A stretch of DNA of 64,000 nucleotides from JAGLON01 sp041394985 (GCA_041394985.1 JAWLBI010000001.1:4392650-4456649); one strand, 5' to 3'. Numbered from the stretch's first letter, positions 8,795 through 18,146 are shown. The notes: generated by a model not told the origin, from the letters alone. Made by a program: numbers and translations.

Positions 8795-9416
8795 CCTGTC
8801 ATTCTGAAGGAGTCCGCCTGGGCGGACGACTGAAGAATCTGCTCTTGTCATCCCCCCTTGAGAGGGGTGCCCGAGTTTGTAGGTCGAAACCCCTGTTCGA
8901 GGGAATTGCGAAGCAATTGCCGAGAATCCCGAGCATGTGAGGGAGGTTTCGACAATCTTCAATAATATTTATATGTCATTCCGAGAAGCGCAGGGCGGAG
9001 CACAAGCGACGAGGAATCTGCTCTTGTCATCCCCCCTTGAGAGGGGTGCCCGAGTTTGTAGGTCGAAACCCCTGTTCGAGGGAATTGCGAAGCAATTGCC
9101 GAGAATCCCGAGCATGTGAGGGAGGTTTCGACAATCTTCAATAATATTTATATGTCATTCCGAGAAGCGCAGGGCGGAGCACAAGCGACGAGGAATCTGC
9201 TCTTGTCATCCCCCCTTGAGAGGGGTGCCCGAGTTTGTAGGTCGAAACCCCTGTTCGAGGGAATTGCGAAGCAATTGCCGAGAATCCCGAGCATGTGAGG
9301 GAGGTTTCGACAATCTTCAATAATATTTATATGTCATTCCGAGAAGCGCAAGGCGGAGCACAAGCGACGAGGAATCTGCTCTTGTCATCCCCCCTTGAGA
9401 GGGGTGCCCGAGTCTT
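8795..9416. repeat. 179-bp tandem repeat, about 3.5 copies
   Basis: A unit of 179 bp begins at 8973, 9152 and 9331 (each at ATGTCATTCCGAGAAGC). The three junction-to-junction distances are exactly 179 bp and copies are nearly identical. A diverged first unit begins near 8795 with CATTCTGAAGGAGTCC. The last copy stops after GGGGTGCCCGAG, where the IS element is inserted. Each unit contains an inner inverted repeat around GGGAATTGCGAAGCAATTGCC. The 60-residue open frames in both directions are products of the repetition and are not treated as genes. This fills most of the gene-free interval 8668-9485. Confidence 0.95.
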
Positions 9417-10757
9417 GGTACAAACCGGTCACATAGGTAACAGTTTGAACCGGAGACATAGGTAACAGTTTTAGATGGCATAATCATGAGAGGAGAGATT
9501 ATGCCGTGGATGGACTGTAGACCAATGGACGAACGGATTAAATTTATTGGCATGTATCTGGAAGAAGTGTATACAATGACTACTCTTTGCCTGCATTTTG
9601 GCATCAGCCGCAAAACCGGATACAAATGGCTCAATCGCTACAGGAGCGAAGGAGCGGAAGGTCTCAATGAGCGTTCTCGGGCACCATATCATCAGGCACG
9701 TAAGACACCGCCGGAGATAGAGGCCGCAATTTTGGCAGCGGCTCGAAGCGGTTTGGTCAAGAAAGGACCGAAGAAAGTGCGCCGCATTTTGGAACTGACC
9801 GACCCGGCTATTGCCTGGCCGGCCGTCAGTACGATAGGCGCTATCTTAAAACGACATGGGCTGGTTGTTCCTCGGAAGCGGCGTCGGAAGAGCCCTCCAT
9901 ACGAATATCCGCTGGCCGGGTGTGATTATCCCAATGCCGTCTGGAGCGCCGATTTAAAGGGATGGTTTTTGACCCGGAACGGTGACCGCTGTGATCCCCT
10001 GACGATAACCGACAACTACAGCCGCTATATCCTGCGGTGCCAATTGGTTCGTCCGGCGACTCACCACTCCATGCAGCCCGTTTTTGAGCATGCCTTTCGT
10101 GAGTTTGGGGTGCCGGTAGCAATTCGGACCGACAATGGAGCACCGTTCGCGACGACAGCCGTTGGCGGATTGTCTCGGTTATCGGTATGGTGGATTCGCT
10201 TAGGCATTATTCCGGAACGGATTATGCCGGGGAAACCGCAGCAGAACCCGCGACATGAGCGTATGCATCGGACATTGAAACACGATACGTGTAAACCGCC
10301 GCAATCAACGTGGGAGCGTCAACAGGCAGTCTTCGATCAATTCTGTTATGAGTTTAATCACGAACGGCCACATGAATCCATCGACCAGCGGTTCCCGGCT
10401 GAATTGTATCAAAGCTCACCGCGACCCTATCCCGAGATTCTGCCGGAGATGGGCTACCCCGATGATATGGTGACTCGAAAGGTACATCATCAGGGAGATA
10501 TCAAATGGAAGGGAAAACATCTCTACCTGACTGAAATTCTGGCCGGACAGACAATCGGACTGCGGCAGGTGACGGAACAACGCCTGGATATTTACTTCGG
10601 GCCTATCCGCCTGGCACAGCTTGATGTTGCCGAATGTAAAATCATTCATCTTAGGAAAACAAAGAAGCGATATGAACGTAACAAATAACAAAATAACTAC
10701 CAAGATACTGTTACCCATGTGACCGGTTTAATCTGTTACCCATGTCTGGTTTGAACA
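9417..10757 (+). mobile_element. Complete IS481-like insertion sequence
   Basis: The element has imperfect terminal inverted repeats: the left end GGTACAAACCGGTCACATAG and the right end, in reverse complement, TGTTCAAACCAGACATGGG. Each end carries two spaced copies of CAYRGGTAACAG. The flanking bases TCTT occur on both sides (9413-9416 and 10758-10761) and look like a 4-bp target duplication. It contains a single intact transposase gene. The element interrupts the end of the 179-bp repeat tract. Confidence 0.88.
9486..10688 (+). CDS. IS481-family transposase
   Basis: The 400-residue DDE transposase has an N-terminal helix-turn-helix region (LCLHFGISRKTGYKWLNRY, about residues 37-55) followed by ARAPYHQARKTP-like linker sequence, typical of IS481. 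The catalytic core has Asp in WSADLKGWF, Asp in IRTDNGAPF and Glu in NPRHERMHRTLK, the spacing expected for an rve-type integrase fold. The C-terminal 100 residues follow FNHERPHESID, a conserved IS481 signature. The frame is intact, so the element may still be mobile. Start could also be the internal ATG at 9501 or 9525. Confidence 0.92.
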   Translation: MRGEIMPWMDCRPMDERIKFIGMYLEEVYTMTTLCLHFGISRKTGYKWLNRYRSEGAEGLNERSRAPYHQARKTPPEIEAAILAAARSGLVKKGPKKVRRILELTDPAIAWPAVSTIGAILKRHGLVVPRKRRRKSPPYEYPLAGCDYPNAVWSADLKGWFLTRNGDRCDPLTITDNYSRYILRCQLVRPATHHSMQPVFEHAFREFGVPVAIRTDNGAPFATTAVGGLSRLSVWWIRLGIIPERIMPGKPQQNPRHERMHRTLKHDTCKPPQSTWERQQAVFDQFCYEFNHERPHESIDQRFPAELYQSSPRPYPEILPEMGYPDDMVTRKVHHQGDIKWKGKHLYLTEILAGQTIGLRQVTEQRLDIYFGPIRLAQLDVAECKIIHLRKTKKRYERNK

Positions 10758-10795
10758 TCTTCGAGGGCGGAGTGTGTTCCTCGTGCTTCGCGCGA

Positions 10796-10888
10796 TGGCA
10801 GGAGCGCAGGGCTCCTGCCCTACTCTGAAATCAAGGCCACAAAAGTTTCGACCGACAAAAAAAGGCAGGTCCCATGTGGGGACCTGCC
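10796..10888 (-). terminator. Terminator of fumC and an adjacent related hairpin
   Basis: On the reverse strand the hairpin at 10888-10864 (GGCAGGTCCCC / GGGACCTGCC) is followed by seven T at 10863-10857 and lies 23 bp beyond the fumC stop, a convincing terminator. A second perfect hairpin at 10797-10819 (GGCAGGAGC / GCTCCTGCC) has no T-run. Both are followed on the + strand by CTACT, so they look like copies of one small palindromic repeat. Confidence 0.7.
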
Positions 10889-10910
10889 CTACTTATAAAT
10901 TAATCATTAC

Positions 10911-12308
10911 TTACTTCTTCGGGCCGATCATGTTTTCCGGGCGAACCTTCTGATCGAACTCTTCCGCCGTCAACAGACCCAGCGCTACCGCCGCTTCCTT
11001 CAGCGTCGTGCCTTCCTTGTGCGCCTTTTTGGCGATCTTGGCCGCATTATCATACCCGATGTGCGGGTTGAGCGCCGTCACCAGCATCAGCGTATTCTCT
11101 TTGTGCTTGCGGATGGTATCCACATTCGGCTCGATACCGACCAGGCACTTGTCGACGAAGCAATTAATCGTGCCGGCAAGGATGCGCACTGAGTGCAGCA
11201 GATTGTGAATCATCACCGGTTTGAACACGTTCAGCTCGAAATTACCCGAGCTGCCGCCGACATTCACCGCGACATCATTGCCCATGACCTGCGCACAAAC
11301 CATCGTCATGGCCTCGGACTGCGTCGGGTTGACCTTGCCGGGCATAATCGATGAACCGGGCTCGTTGGCTGGAAGCGCCAGTTCGCCGAGACCGCAGCGC
11401 GGGCCGGAGCCCAGCCAGCGGACATCGTTGGCGATTTTCATCAGCGAACAGGCCAGCGTCTTGAGCGCGCCGTGCGCATAGACGACCGCATCGTGGCACG
11501 CCAGCGCCTCGAATTTGTTCGGAGCCGTCTGGAAATCGATACCGGTCAGCTTGGCGATATTGGCCGCAACCTTGACCGCGAATTCCGGATGCGTATTCAA
11601 GCCAGTGCCGACGGCGGTGCCGCCCTGTGCCAACAGCTTGAGATATTTCAGCGAATCTTTCACCCGCTCGATAGCATATTCTATCTGCATGCGATAGCCC
11701 GAGAACTCCTGCCCCAGCGTCAGCGGCGTGGCATCCATCAGGTGCGTGCGACCGACCTTGATAATGTCCTTAAAAGCATCTTCTTTGACCTTCAATTCCT
11801 TATGCATTTTCTCAAGCGCCGGAATCAGCGTGTGCGTGATTTCCTCAGTCGCGGCAATGTGCATCGCGGTCGGGAACACGTCGTTGGACGACTGGCTCTT
11901 GTTGACATCGTCGTTGGGGTGAATCGGTTTTTTCGAACCCATCGTACCGCCGGCCATTTCGATGGCGCGGTTGGAGATAACCTCGTTGGAGTTCATATTC
12001 GACTGGGTGCCGGAACCGGTCTGCCAGACGACGAGCGGGAAATGCTCATCGAGTTTCCCCTGGATAACCTCGTCGGCCGCCTTGCAAATCAAATCCGCCT
12101 TATCCTTGGGCAGAACGCCCAGTTCGGAATTGGTGATGGCGGCGGCTTTTTTGAGGATACCGAAGGCGCGGATGATTTCGCGCGGCATGCGGTCGTACCC
12201 GATTTTGAAATTCATGAATGAGCGCTGCGTCTGCGCGCCCCAGTATTTGTCGGCGGGAACCTGGACTTCGCCGATACTGTCGACTTCTATGCGAACATTG
12301 TCTGCCAT
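10911..12308 (-). CDS. fumC: Class II fumarate hydratase
   Basis: The 465-residue protein reversibly hydrates fumarate to L-malate in the citric acid cycle. It matches class II (iron-independent, homotetrameric) fumarases from end to end: KYWGAQTQRS near residue 24, the substrate-loop GSGTQSNMNSNEV, HPNDDVNKSQSSND, the catalytic-region GRTHLMDATPLTLGQE and the superfamily signature GSSIMPGKVNP. The length is standard. A class II enzyme resists oxygen and superoxide, which agrees with the aerobic respiratory genes in this window. It is apparently monocistronic, with a terminator directly downstream. Confidence 0.97.
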   Translation of the reverse strand: MADNVRIEVDSIGEVQVPADKYWGAQTQRSFMNFKIGYDRMPREIIRAFGILKKAAAITNSELGVLPKDKADLICKAADEVIQGKLDEHFPLVVWQTGSGTQSNMNSNEVISNRAIEMAGGTMGSKKPIHPNDDVNKSQSSNDVFPTAMHIAATEEITHTLIPALEKMHKELKVKEDAFKDIIKVGRTHLMDATPLTLGQEFSGYRMQIEYAIERVKDSLKYLKLLAQGGTAVGTGLNTHPEFAVKVAANIAKLTGIDFQTAPNKFEALACHDAVVYAHGALKTLACSLMKIANDVRWLGSGPRCGLGELALPANEPGSSIMPGKVNPTQSEAMTMVCAQVMGNDVAVNVGGSSGNFELNVFKPVMIHNLLHSVRILAGTINCFVDKCLVGIEPNVDTIRKHKENTLMLVTALNPHIGYDNAAKIAKKAHKEGTTLKEAAVALGLLTAEEFDQKVRPENMIGPKK

Positions 12309-12460
12309 GATTTTACCTCCCTATGACAGGTCAGAATATACATATAGGGTGGAAAATATAGCACGGACGCGGCGTTGTCAATTTGTAGCGCGAATTATAT
12401 TGAAAATTGTCATGGTCCCCCACGGCAAAGGATCTATTTTATAGCCTATTAAAGCACGGG

Positions 12461-12540
12461 TCATTGCGAGGAGCGCGCCTTCTTAGGCCAGCGACGTCGC
12501 AATCTCAGGATATATGCAATAAGCACTAACGATTGATGTT
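12461..12540. repeat. Dispersed repeat TCATTGCGAGGAGCGCG...GCAATCTCAGG, copy 1
   Basis: About 80 bp that recurs at 63767-63850 with the same order of blocks: TCATTGCGAGGAGCGCG, a variable centre, CAGCGACGTCGCAATCTCAG, then GATATATGC, ATAAGCAC and ACGATTGAT. The GCGACGTCGC core is a perfect palindrome. It lies in the gene-free interval 12309-12897 between fumC and uvrA. Confidence 0.85.
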
Positions 12541-12632
12541 ATTTTATCCGTTTTAAGGAGTATTGACATTGATCAACTTTTTTATCAAGTCCCTAGCTGT
12601 AGGGCACCGGTGCAATGACAGAGGTGATTGCC

Positions 12633-12800
12633 GATTTCAATGGAATTACAAGATCATGGAAACATAGCCGGATAATCCGGAAGCGCCCACCCGATGGGTG
12701 GGGTACCGAGGTATATTGGCGATTTCAATGGAATTACATGATTATGGAAACATAGCCGCCAAATCCGGAAGAACCCACCCAATGGGTGGGGTACCGAGGT
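12633..12800. repeat. Two direct 80-bp repeats with hairpin ends
   Basis: Copies at 12633-12712 and 12721-12800 (88-bp period) share GATTTCAATGGAATTACA, GGAAACATAGCCG, ATCCGGAAG and the hairpin CCCACCCNATGGGTGGGGTACC followed by GAGGT. A third, shorter hairpin of similar style, CCCAAGGCAGAGCCTTGGG followed by GTACC, is at 12818-12840. There is no T-run, so they are not ordinary terminators. Confidence 0.85.
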
Positions 12801-12897
12801 TTAAAAAATTAATTATCCCAAGGCAGAGCCTTGGGGTACCCGGGGAAATTCCCGGCAGATGTGGATCCGCCGCGGCGGACCGGACACGGCTTTTTAT

Positions 12898-15723
12898 TTA
12901 CCCGCCCAGCTCCTGTTTCAGAAACTGCCCGGTGTACGAGCCTTTCACCTTCGCCACCTCTTCCGGCGTGCCGGTCGCCACGATCGTGCCGCCATCGTCG
13001 CCCCCCTCGGGACCGAGGTCGATAATATGGTCGGCCGCCTTGATGACATCCAGATTGTGCTCGATCACCAGCACCGTATTGCCGCGGTCGACCAACTCCT
13101 GTAACACCTCCAGCAGCATGCTGATATCCTCGAAATGCAGACCGGTCGTCGGCTCATCGAGAATATATATCGTCTTGCCGGTAGCGACCTTGGAAAGCTC
13201 GGTCGACAGCTTCACACGCTGCGCTTCGCCGCCCGACAGCGTGGTCGCCTGTTGGCCGAGACCGATATATCCGAGCCCCACTGCCTGAAGAGTCGACAAT
13301 TTGCGGCGAATCAGCGGAATATTCTTGAAGAAATCGGAGGCATCGTTGACCGTCATGCTCAGCACATCGGAAATGTTCTTGCCCTTGTAGGTGATTTCGA
13401 GCGTTTCCTTGTTGTAGCGCTTCCCCTTACACTCCTCGCACGGGACATAGACATCCGGCAAAAAATGCATTTCGATTTTCTTGATGCCGTCACCCTGGCA
13501 GGATTCGCACCGGCCGCCCTTGACATTGAACGAGAAGCGCCCCGGCTGATAGCCGCGCGCCTTCGATTCCGGCAAATTCGAAAACAACTCGCGAATCGGT
13601 GTGAAGACGCCGGTATACGTCGCCGGATTCGAGCGAGGTGTGCGGCCGATCGGTGACTGGTCGATATCGATAACCTTGTCGATATGTTCGAGCCCCTTGA
13701 CGGACTGATACGACAGCGGCGCCTGCCGCGAATTGAAAAAGTGGCGGGACAGGATGCGATAGAGCGTTTCATTAATCAGCGTCGATTTTCCCGAGCCGGA
13801 TACACCGGTGACGCAGATAAACAGCCCGAGTGGGATGTCGACATCAATATCCTTCAAATTATTGCCGGCCGCCTTTACCAGTTTGAGCCGCTTGCCATTG
13901 CCTTTGCGCCGCTTCTCGGGAACGGGCAAAACCCTCTTGCCCGACAGATACAGCCCGGTCAACGATTTTTCGTTGGCCATGATCTCCTTCGGTTTCCCCT
14001 CGGCGACAACTTCGCCGCCCTTGCGACCAGCGCCGGGTCCGAGGTCGAGTACATAGTCCGCGGCCAGAATAGTATCGCGGTCATGCTCGACAACCAGCAC
14101 CGTGTTGCCCAGATCGCGCAACTCGGTAAGAGTTGACAGCAGGCGATGATTATCGCGCTGATGTAATCCGATGGACGGCTCATCCAGAATATATAACACA
14201 CCAACCAGTCGCGAACCGATTTGCGTCGCGAGGCGAATGCGCTGCGCCTCACCTCCGGACAGCGTCGATGCCGCGCGCGACAGCGTCAGATAATCCAATC
14301 CGACATTGACGAGAAAACCAAGCCGATCCTTGACTTCCTTCAGAATCTGCTTTGAGATAATCTGTTCTGTCTTGGATAACGGCATTGTATCGAAAAACTG
14401 CGTCGCCTCCTTGATGGACATGCGCGTGACTTCATCGATGTTGCGGCCATTGATGAGAATCGACAGCGCCTCGCGCCGCAACCTCGTCCCATGACACGAC
14501 GGGCACGGCGAAATGGACATGAAATTTTCTATCCAACTGCGAATCCCTTCGGATTCGGTCTGTTTGTACCGCCGCTCCAAATGCGGCACGACGCCTTCGA
14601 ATGATGACTCATACTGGCCGCTTCGCTTGCCGTTGGACAATTCGTATTTGAAATTAATCGTATCCTTGCCCGATCCGTGCATGAGGATATCCTGGACCTT
14701 TTTCGGCAGCTTACCGTACGGCGCGGTGAGTTTGAATCCATAGTGGTCGGCCAGCCCTTTGAGCATGTTGCGATACCAGTTGGCGGTATCGGACGCCCAC
14801 GGCAGAATCGCTCCATCGAGCAACGACTTGTCTTTATCCGGTACGATCAATTCCGGATCGACTTCCATACGTGTGCCGAGACCTCCGCAGGTGGGGCAGG
14901 CGCCATAGGGCGAATTGAACGAGAACATGCGCGGAGCGGGCTCTTCGTACGAGATGTTACAATCGAGACAGGCATACTGTTCGCTGAACAAATATTCCTT
15001 ACCGTTGGCCTCGATAATGACGGTCCCCTGCGCGATTTTAAGCGCGGTCTCTATGGAATCTGACAGGCGGCGGCGCGAGCGCTCGCGCACGACCAATCGG
15101 TCAACGACGGCCTCGATGGCATGCTTTTTCTTTTTATCGAGACTGATCTCATCCTCGACCTCGAATACCTGGCCATCTATGCGCAGGCGGATAAATCCCT
15201 GCTTGCGCGCTTCGTCGATAATCTCCTTGTGTTCGCCCTTGCGACCTCGCACGAGCGGCGCGAGGATGACGATTTTCGTTCCTTCATCGAAGGCCATGAC
15301 GGCATCGACGATCTGACTGGCAGATTGCTGCGTAATCGGTTTACCGCAGCTAAAACAGTGCGGGATACCTATGCGAGCGAATAAAAGTCGCAGATAATCA
15401 TAGACTTCAGTGACCGTACCGACAGTCGACCGAGGATTCCTGCCGGACGTCCGCTGTTCGATGGATATCGCAGGCGAGAGTCCCTCGATGTATTCCACAT
15501 CCGGCTTCTCCATGAGCCCGAGGAATTGCCGGGCATAGGCCGACAGCGATTCGACATAGCGGCGCTGGCCCTCGGCATAGATGGTATCGAACGCCAGCGA
15601 TGATTTGCCGGAACCGGATAGACCGGTAATGACACACAGTTGATTGCGGGGAATGCTGACGGTAATATTTTTCAGATTGTGTTCCCGCGCGCCCTTTATG
15701 TATAAAAACTCGGAATTAGCCAT
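12898..15723 (-). CDS. uvrA: UvrABC excision nuclease subunit A
   Basis: The 941-residue protein is the damage-recognition ATPase of nucleotide excision repair, acting as a dimer with UvrB on DNA. It has two ABC ATPase modules: Walker A GLSGSGKSS near residue 35 and GVSGSGKST near residue 645, with signature LSGGEAQR twice. Zinc-binding cysteine pairs are seen in CFSCGK, CLDC...CPTC and CESC...CEEC. The UvrA-specific ISIEQRTSGRNPRSTVGT and IDQSPIGRTPRSNPATYTG are present. Length is standard and the frame is intact. It stands alone; no other uvr gene is in the window. Confidence 0.98.
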   Translation of the reverse strand: MANSEFLYIKGAREHNLKNITVSIPRNQLCVITGLSGSGKSSLAFDTIYAEGQRRYVESLSAYARQFLGLMEKPDVEYIEGLSPAISIEQRTSGRNPRSTVGTVTEVYDYLRLLFARIGIPHCFSCGKPITQQSASQIVDAVMAFDEGTKIVILAPLVRGRKGEHKEIIDEARKQGFIRLRIDGQVFEVEDEISLDKKKKHAIEAVVDRLVVRERSRRRLSDSIETALKIAQGTVIIEANGKEYLFSEQYACLDCNISYEEPAPRMFSFNSPYGACPTCGGLGTRMEVDPELIVPDKDKSLLDGAILPWASDTANWYRNMLKGLADHYGFKLTAPYGKLPKKVQDILMHGSGKDTINFKYELSNGKRSGQYESSFEGVVPHLERRYKQTESEGIRSWIENFMSISPCPSCHGTRLRREALSILINGRNIDEVTRMSIKEATQFFDTMPLSKTEQIISKQILKEVKDRLGFLVNVGLDYLTLSRAASTLSGGEAQRIRLATQIGSRLVGVLYILDEPSIGLHQRDNHRLLSTLTELRDLGNTVLVVEHDRDTILAADYVLDLGPGAGRKGGEVVAEGKPKEIMANEKSLTGLYLSGKRVLPVPEKRRKGNGKRLKLVKAAGNNLKDIDVDIPLGLFICVTGVSGSGKSTLINETLYRILSRHFFNSRQAPLSYQSVKGLEHIDKVIDIDQSPIGRTPRSNPATYTGVFTPIRELFSNLPESKARGYQPGRFSFNVKGGRCESCQGDGIKKIEMHFLPDVYVPCEECKGKRYNKETLEITYKGKNISDVLSMTVNDASDFFKNIPLIRRKLSTLQAVGLGYIGLGQQATTLSGGEAQRVKLSTELSKVATGKTIYILDEPTTGLHFEDISMLLEVLQELVDRGNTVLVIEHNLDVIKAADHIIDLGPEGGDDGGTIVATGTPEEVAKVKGSYTGQFLKQELGG

Positions 15724-15923
15724 GTCGCTTCCTTCTCATGCTCGATGCCCGTTTTTCACGACTCTTTGTATAACCGGCTGTCGGCCGGACTTGTTTCGCC
15801 AAATCGGTCGAGGGCAATCAGGTAATATACGCAAATGCGCGCCACCGGGCAAAATTTTCTTGGTGAGCAATATGAGGAAATGATAAGTTTTTAACTATCA
15901 CATATTGAAATGAAATTAGATAC

Positions 15924-15951
15924 AAAACCCCGGCTGAAACCGGGGTTTTTT
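15924..15951. terminator. Terminator downstream of the two-RRM gene
   Basis: Hairpin AAAACCCCGG / CCGGGGTTTTTT with a CTGAAA loop, 33 bp beyond the stop of the RNA-binding protein gene. T-runs occur on both strands (four on the reverse strand, six on the forward), so it may act in both directions. Confidence 0.75.
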
Positions 15952-15983
15952 GAAAAAAATTTGGTTTTTGCTAGAAAGAGAAA

Positions 15984-16532
15984 TTAATATCGCCGGCTGG
16001 GCCGCTCCGGTACCGTCTCGCGCCGCGGCGGCCGCTTTGGCTCCGCTTCGGCGTCCTTTTTCTTTCCCGCGAAATCGATTCGAAGGTTGCGCCCCTCGAA
16101 TTCCTTCCCGTCCAGCTCCTCTCGCGCCTTGGCAGCCTCATTTTGGCGTGCGAATTCAACGAAGCCGTAGCCGCGGCCGTCGAGGAGATTGAGGTGGCAG
16201 ATTTCGCCGAATTGTTCGAACAATTTCGTCAATTGCTCGATGGTGACCGAATAGTTCACATTACCGACGTATAGCTTGCTTCCGGGCTCCCCTTTTTTTC
16301 TCGGCGGATTGGCCGATGCGACCTTAATATTCCGTCCGCCGAAAAGCTGACCATCGAGTGCTTCCAGAGCATTCGAGGCCTGTTCCGCATTGGCAAACTC
16401 AACGAAACCGAATCCCTTGCCAGTAATCACATTGGCATTGACGACCTCTCCGAATTCCTCGAAGATAGTAATCACCTGTTCAACGGTCGCAGTATAGCTG
16501 AGATTGCCCACGTACAGCTTCTTCCCCTGCAT
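15984..16532 (-). CDS. RNA-binding protein with two RRM domains
   Basis: The 182-residue protein has two RNA-recognition motifs in tandem. RRM1 (residues about 4-75) has RNP2 KLYVGNL and RNP1 KGFGFVEF; RRM2 (about 86-156) has RNP2 KLYVGNV and RNP1 RGYGFVEF. The aromatic residues that stack on RNA are kept in both. A short basic, proline-rich tail follows (KRPPRRETVPERPSRRY). Single-RRM proteins are common in several bacterial phyla; two in one chain is less usual. A post-transcriptional role, for example in cold adaptation or RNA chaperoning, is inference only. The gene is apparently monocistronic with its own terminator. Confidence 0.9.
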   Translation of the reverse strand: MQGKKLYVGNLSYTATVEQVITIFEEFGEVVNANVITGKGFGFVEFANAEQASNALEALDGQLFGGRNIKVASANPPRKKGEPGSKLYVGNVNYSVTIEQLTKLFEQFGEICHLNLLDGRGYGFVEFARQNEAAKAREELDGKEFEGRNLRIDFAGKKKDAEAEPKRPPRRETVPERPSRRY

Positions 16533-16763
16533 GCGTGCTCCTTCGTTGCAATCAGGCCGAATAACGTTCCGGGATTTTCATACTCGCGGGGTTACCCGCA
16601 TGGGAAACATTATCAGACATGTGCTCATTTACTATCTAAACTACGTGCTCGCCTCATCTTGTCAAGCGAAAAAGGACACGAGTATCTATCTTTGCCGTTA
16701 TTATTATAATAACGGGAAAAATATTTCCGAAATATAAGACAGTTTGTTCGTTTGCGCCAGTAC

Positions 16764-18146
16764 TTATTGTATACTATTTAATCCGTTGAGCGCCGCTACT
16801 TTATATGCCTCGGACATCGTCGGGAAATTAAATACGGTATCGATGAAATACTCCAGTGTCGCACCGAATGATATCGCCGCCTGTCCGACATGGATTAAAT
16901 CGGCAGCACCCTCGCCGATAATATGTACGCCGTATATTTTCTTCGTATTAGGACAAAATATTAATTTCAGGATGCCATCATGATCGCCCGATATCTGACC
17001 GCGGGCCAATTCATAAAAGCGTGCGACTCCTGTCTCGTACGGGAGCCCCTTCTTCGTCAGGCTCTCCTCCGTCTCGCCCACGATGGACACTTCCGGAATC
17101 GTATAGATACCATAGGGTAATAACATGTTGAGCTTGGATTGGCTGTGACCATAGGCATGGCGAGCCGCCAGGCGTCCCTGGTCCATGGACACCGATGCGA
17201 GAGACGGAAATCCGATCACATCACCGACCGCATAGATCTTGCCGATGCCGGTGTGAAAATTCTCATCGACCTCGATAAGGCCTCGCTTGGTGATTCGCAC
17301 GCCGAGCTTTTCCAATCCCAGCCCGGCCGTATTACCCGTGCGCCCCATAGTAAACAGCGCCTTGTCGGCCACGATCTTCCGCCCCGACTCCGTTCGCAGT
17401 GTTACCTTGGCATCGATAATATTCAATGATTCCATTTTATCACCCAGGATAACTTTGGTGCGGTTCTTGCGCATGAGATAGGTCAGCGTATCCGAGACCT
17501 CGTGATCGAGATACGGCATGAGCCGATCCTTACCTTCAAGGAGGGTCACTTTGACCCCGAGATTCGCGAAGATACACGCATATTCGCATCCGATTACCCC
17601 GCCGCCGACGACAATCATCGATTTTGGGATCTGGTCCAGCTTCAGAATCGTCTCACCGTCGAATATATAAGTATCATCGAAGTGTAAATTGGGATCACGA
17701 TGCGGGCGTGATCCGGTTGCAATAATGATTACATCCGCGCCGATTTTACGTTCTTGTCCGGGCTCATTTATAACCGTCACTTCATTTATGCCTGAGACAG
17801 TGCCACGCCCCGGTACAATAGTGATTCCGTTTCGAGTCAGTTTATTCTGGATGACTTCGAGTTCGTTCTGAATCACATGTTCCGTGCGATACATGAGCTC
17901 GCCGACCGAGACATTTGTTTTCAGTGAGCAGACAACGCCATAGACCGACCGCTGACGAATACCCGCCAGATAGAGAACGGTTTCTCGCAGCGTCTTTGAC
18001 GGGAGGGTCCCGGTATGGACACAGACTCCGCCGACAACGCCGCGCGACTCGACGACCGCGACCTTTTTTCTCAGTTTGGCGGCCTGAATCGCGGCCTTCT
18101 CTCCGGCCGGTCCGGAGCCGATAACGACCATATCAAAGGTTTCCAT
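16764..18146 (-). CDS. sthA: SthA-like soluble pyridine nucleotide transhydrogenase
   Basis: This 460-residue flavoprotein belongs to the pyridine nucleotide-disulphide oxidoreductase family. FAD binding is shown by VVIGSGPAGEKAAIQAAKL at the N-terminus and the NAD(P) fold by MIVVGGGVIGCEYACIFANLG. At the position of the usual CxxxxC redox disulphide it reads GGVCVHTGTLPSK, with only one cysteine, as in SthA; it cannot work as a dithiol reductase. The likely reaction is NADPH + NAD+ to NADP+ + NADH in the cytoplasm. Start is set at ATG 18146 (METFDMVVIG); an upstream in-frame start adds six residues. The gene is transcribed away from the membrane-protein gene at 18465. Confidence 0.85.
   Translation of the reverse strand: METFDMVVIGSGPAGEKAAIQAAKLRKKVAVVESRGVVGGVCVHTGTLPSKTLRETVLYLAGIRQRSVYGVVCSLKTNVSVGELMYRTEHVIQNELEVIQNKLTRNGITIVPGRGTVSGINEVTVINEPGQERKIGADVIIIATGSRPHRDPNLHFDDTYIFDGETILKLDQIPKSMIVVGGGVIGCEYACIFANLGVKVTLLEGKDRLMPYLDHEVSDTLTYLMRKNRTKVILGDKMESLNIIDAKVTLRTESGRKIVADKALFTMGRTGNTAGLGLEKLGVRITKRGLIEVDENFHTGIGKIYAVGDVIGFPSLASVSMDQGRLAARHAYGHSQSKLNMLLPYGIYTIPEVSIVGETEESLTKKGLPYETGVARFYELARGQISGDHDGILKLIFCPNTKKIYGVHIIGEGAADLIHVGQAAISFGATLEYFIDTVFNFPTMSEAYKVAALNGLNSIQ

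Noticed and set aside
8937..9320. Repeated 60-residue open frames on both strands
   Set aside because: They are translations of the 179-bp tandem repeat, appear identically in each copy and have no ribosome site or domain.
8795..9416. Possible CRISPR array
   Set aside because: The repeat is 179 bp and continuous, with no short repeats separated by unique spacers and no cas genes in the window.
11472..12221. 249-codon open frame opposite fumC
   Set aside because: Antisense shadow of a complete fumarase gene; no ribosome site or recognisable domain.
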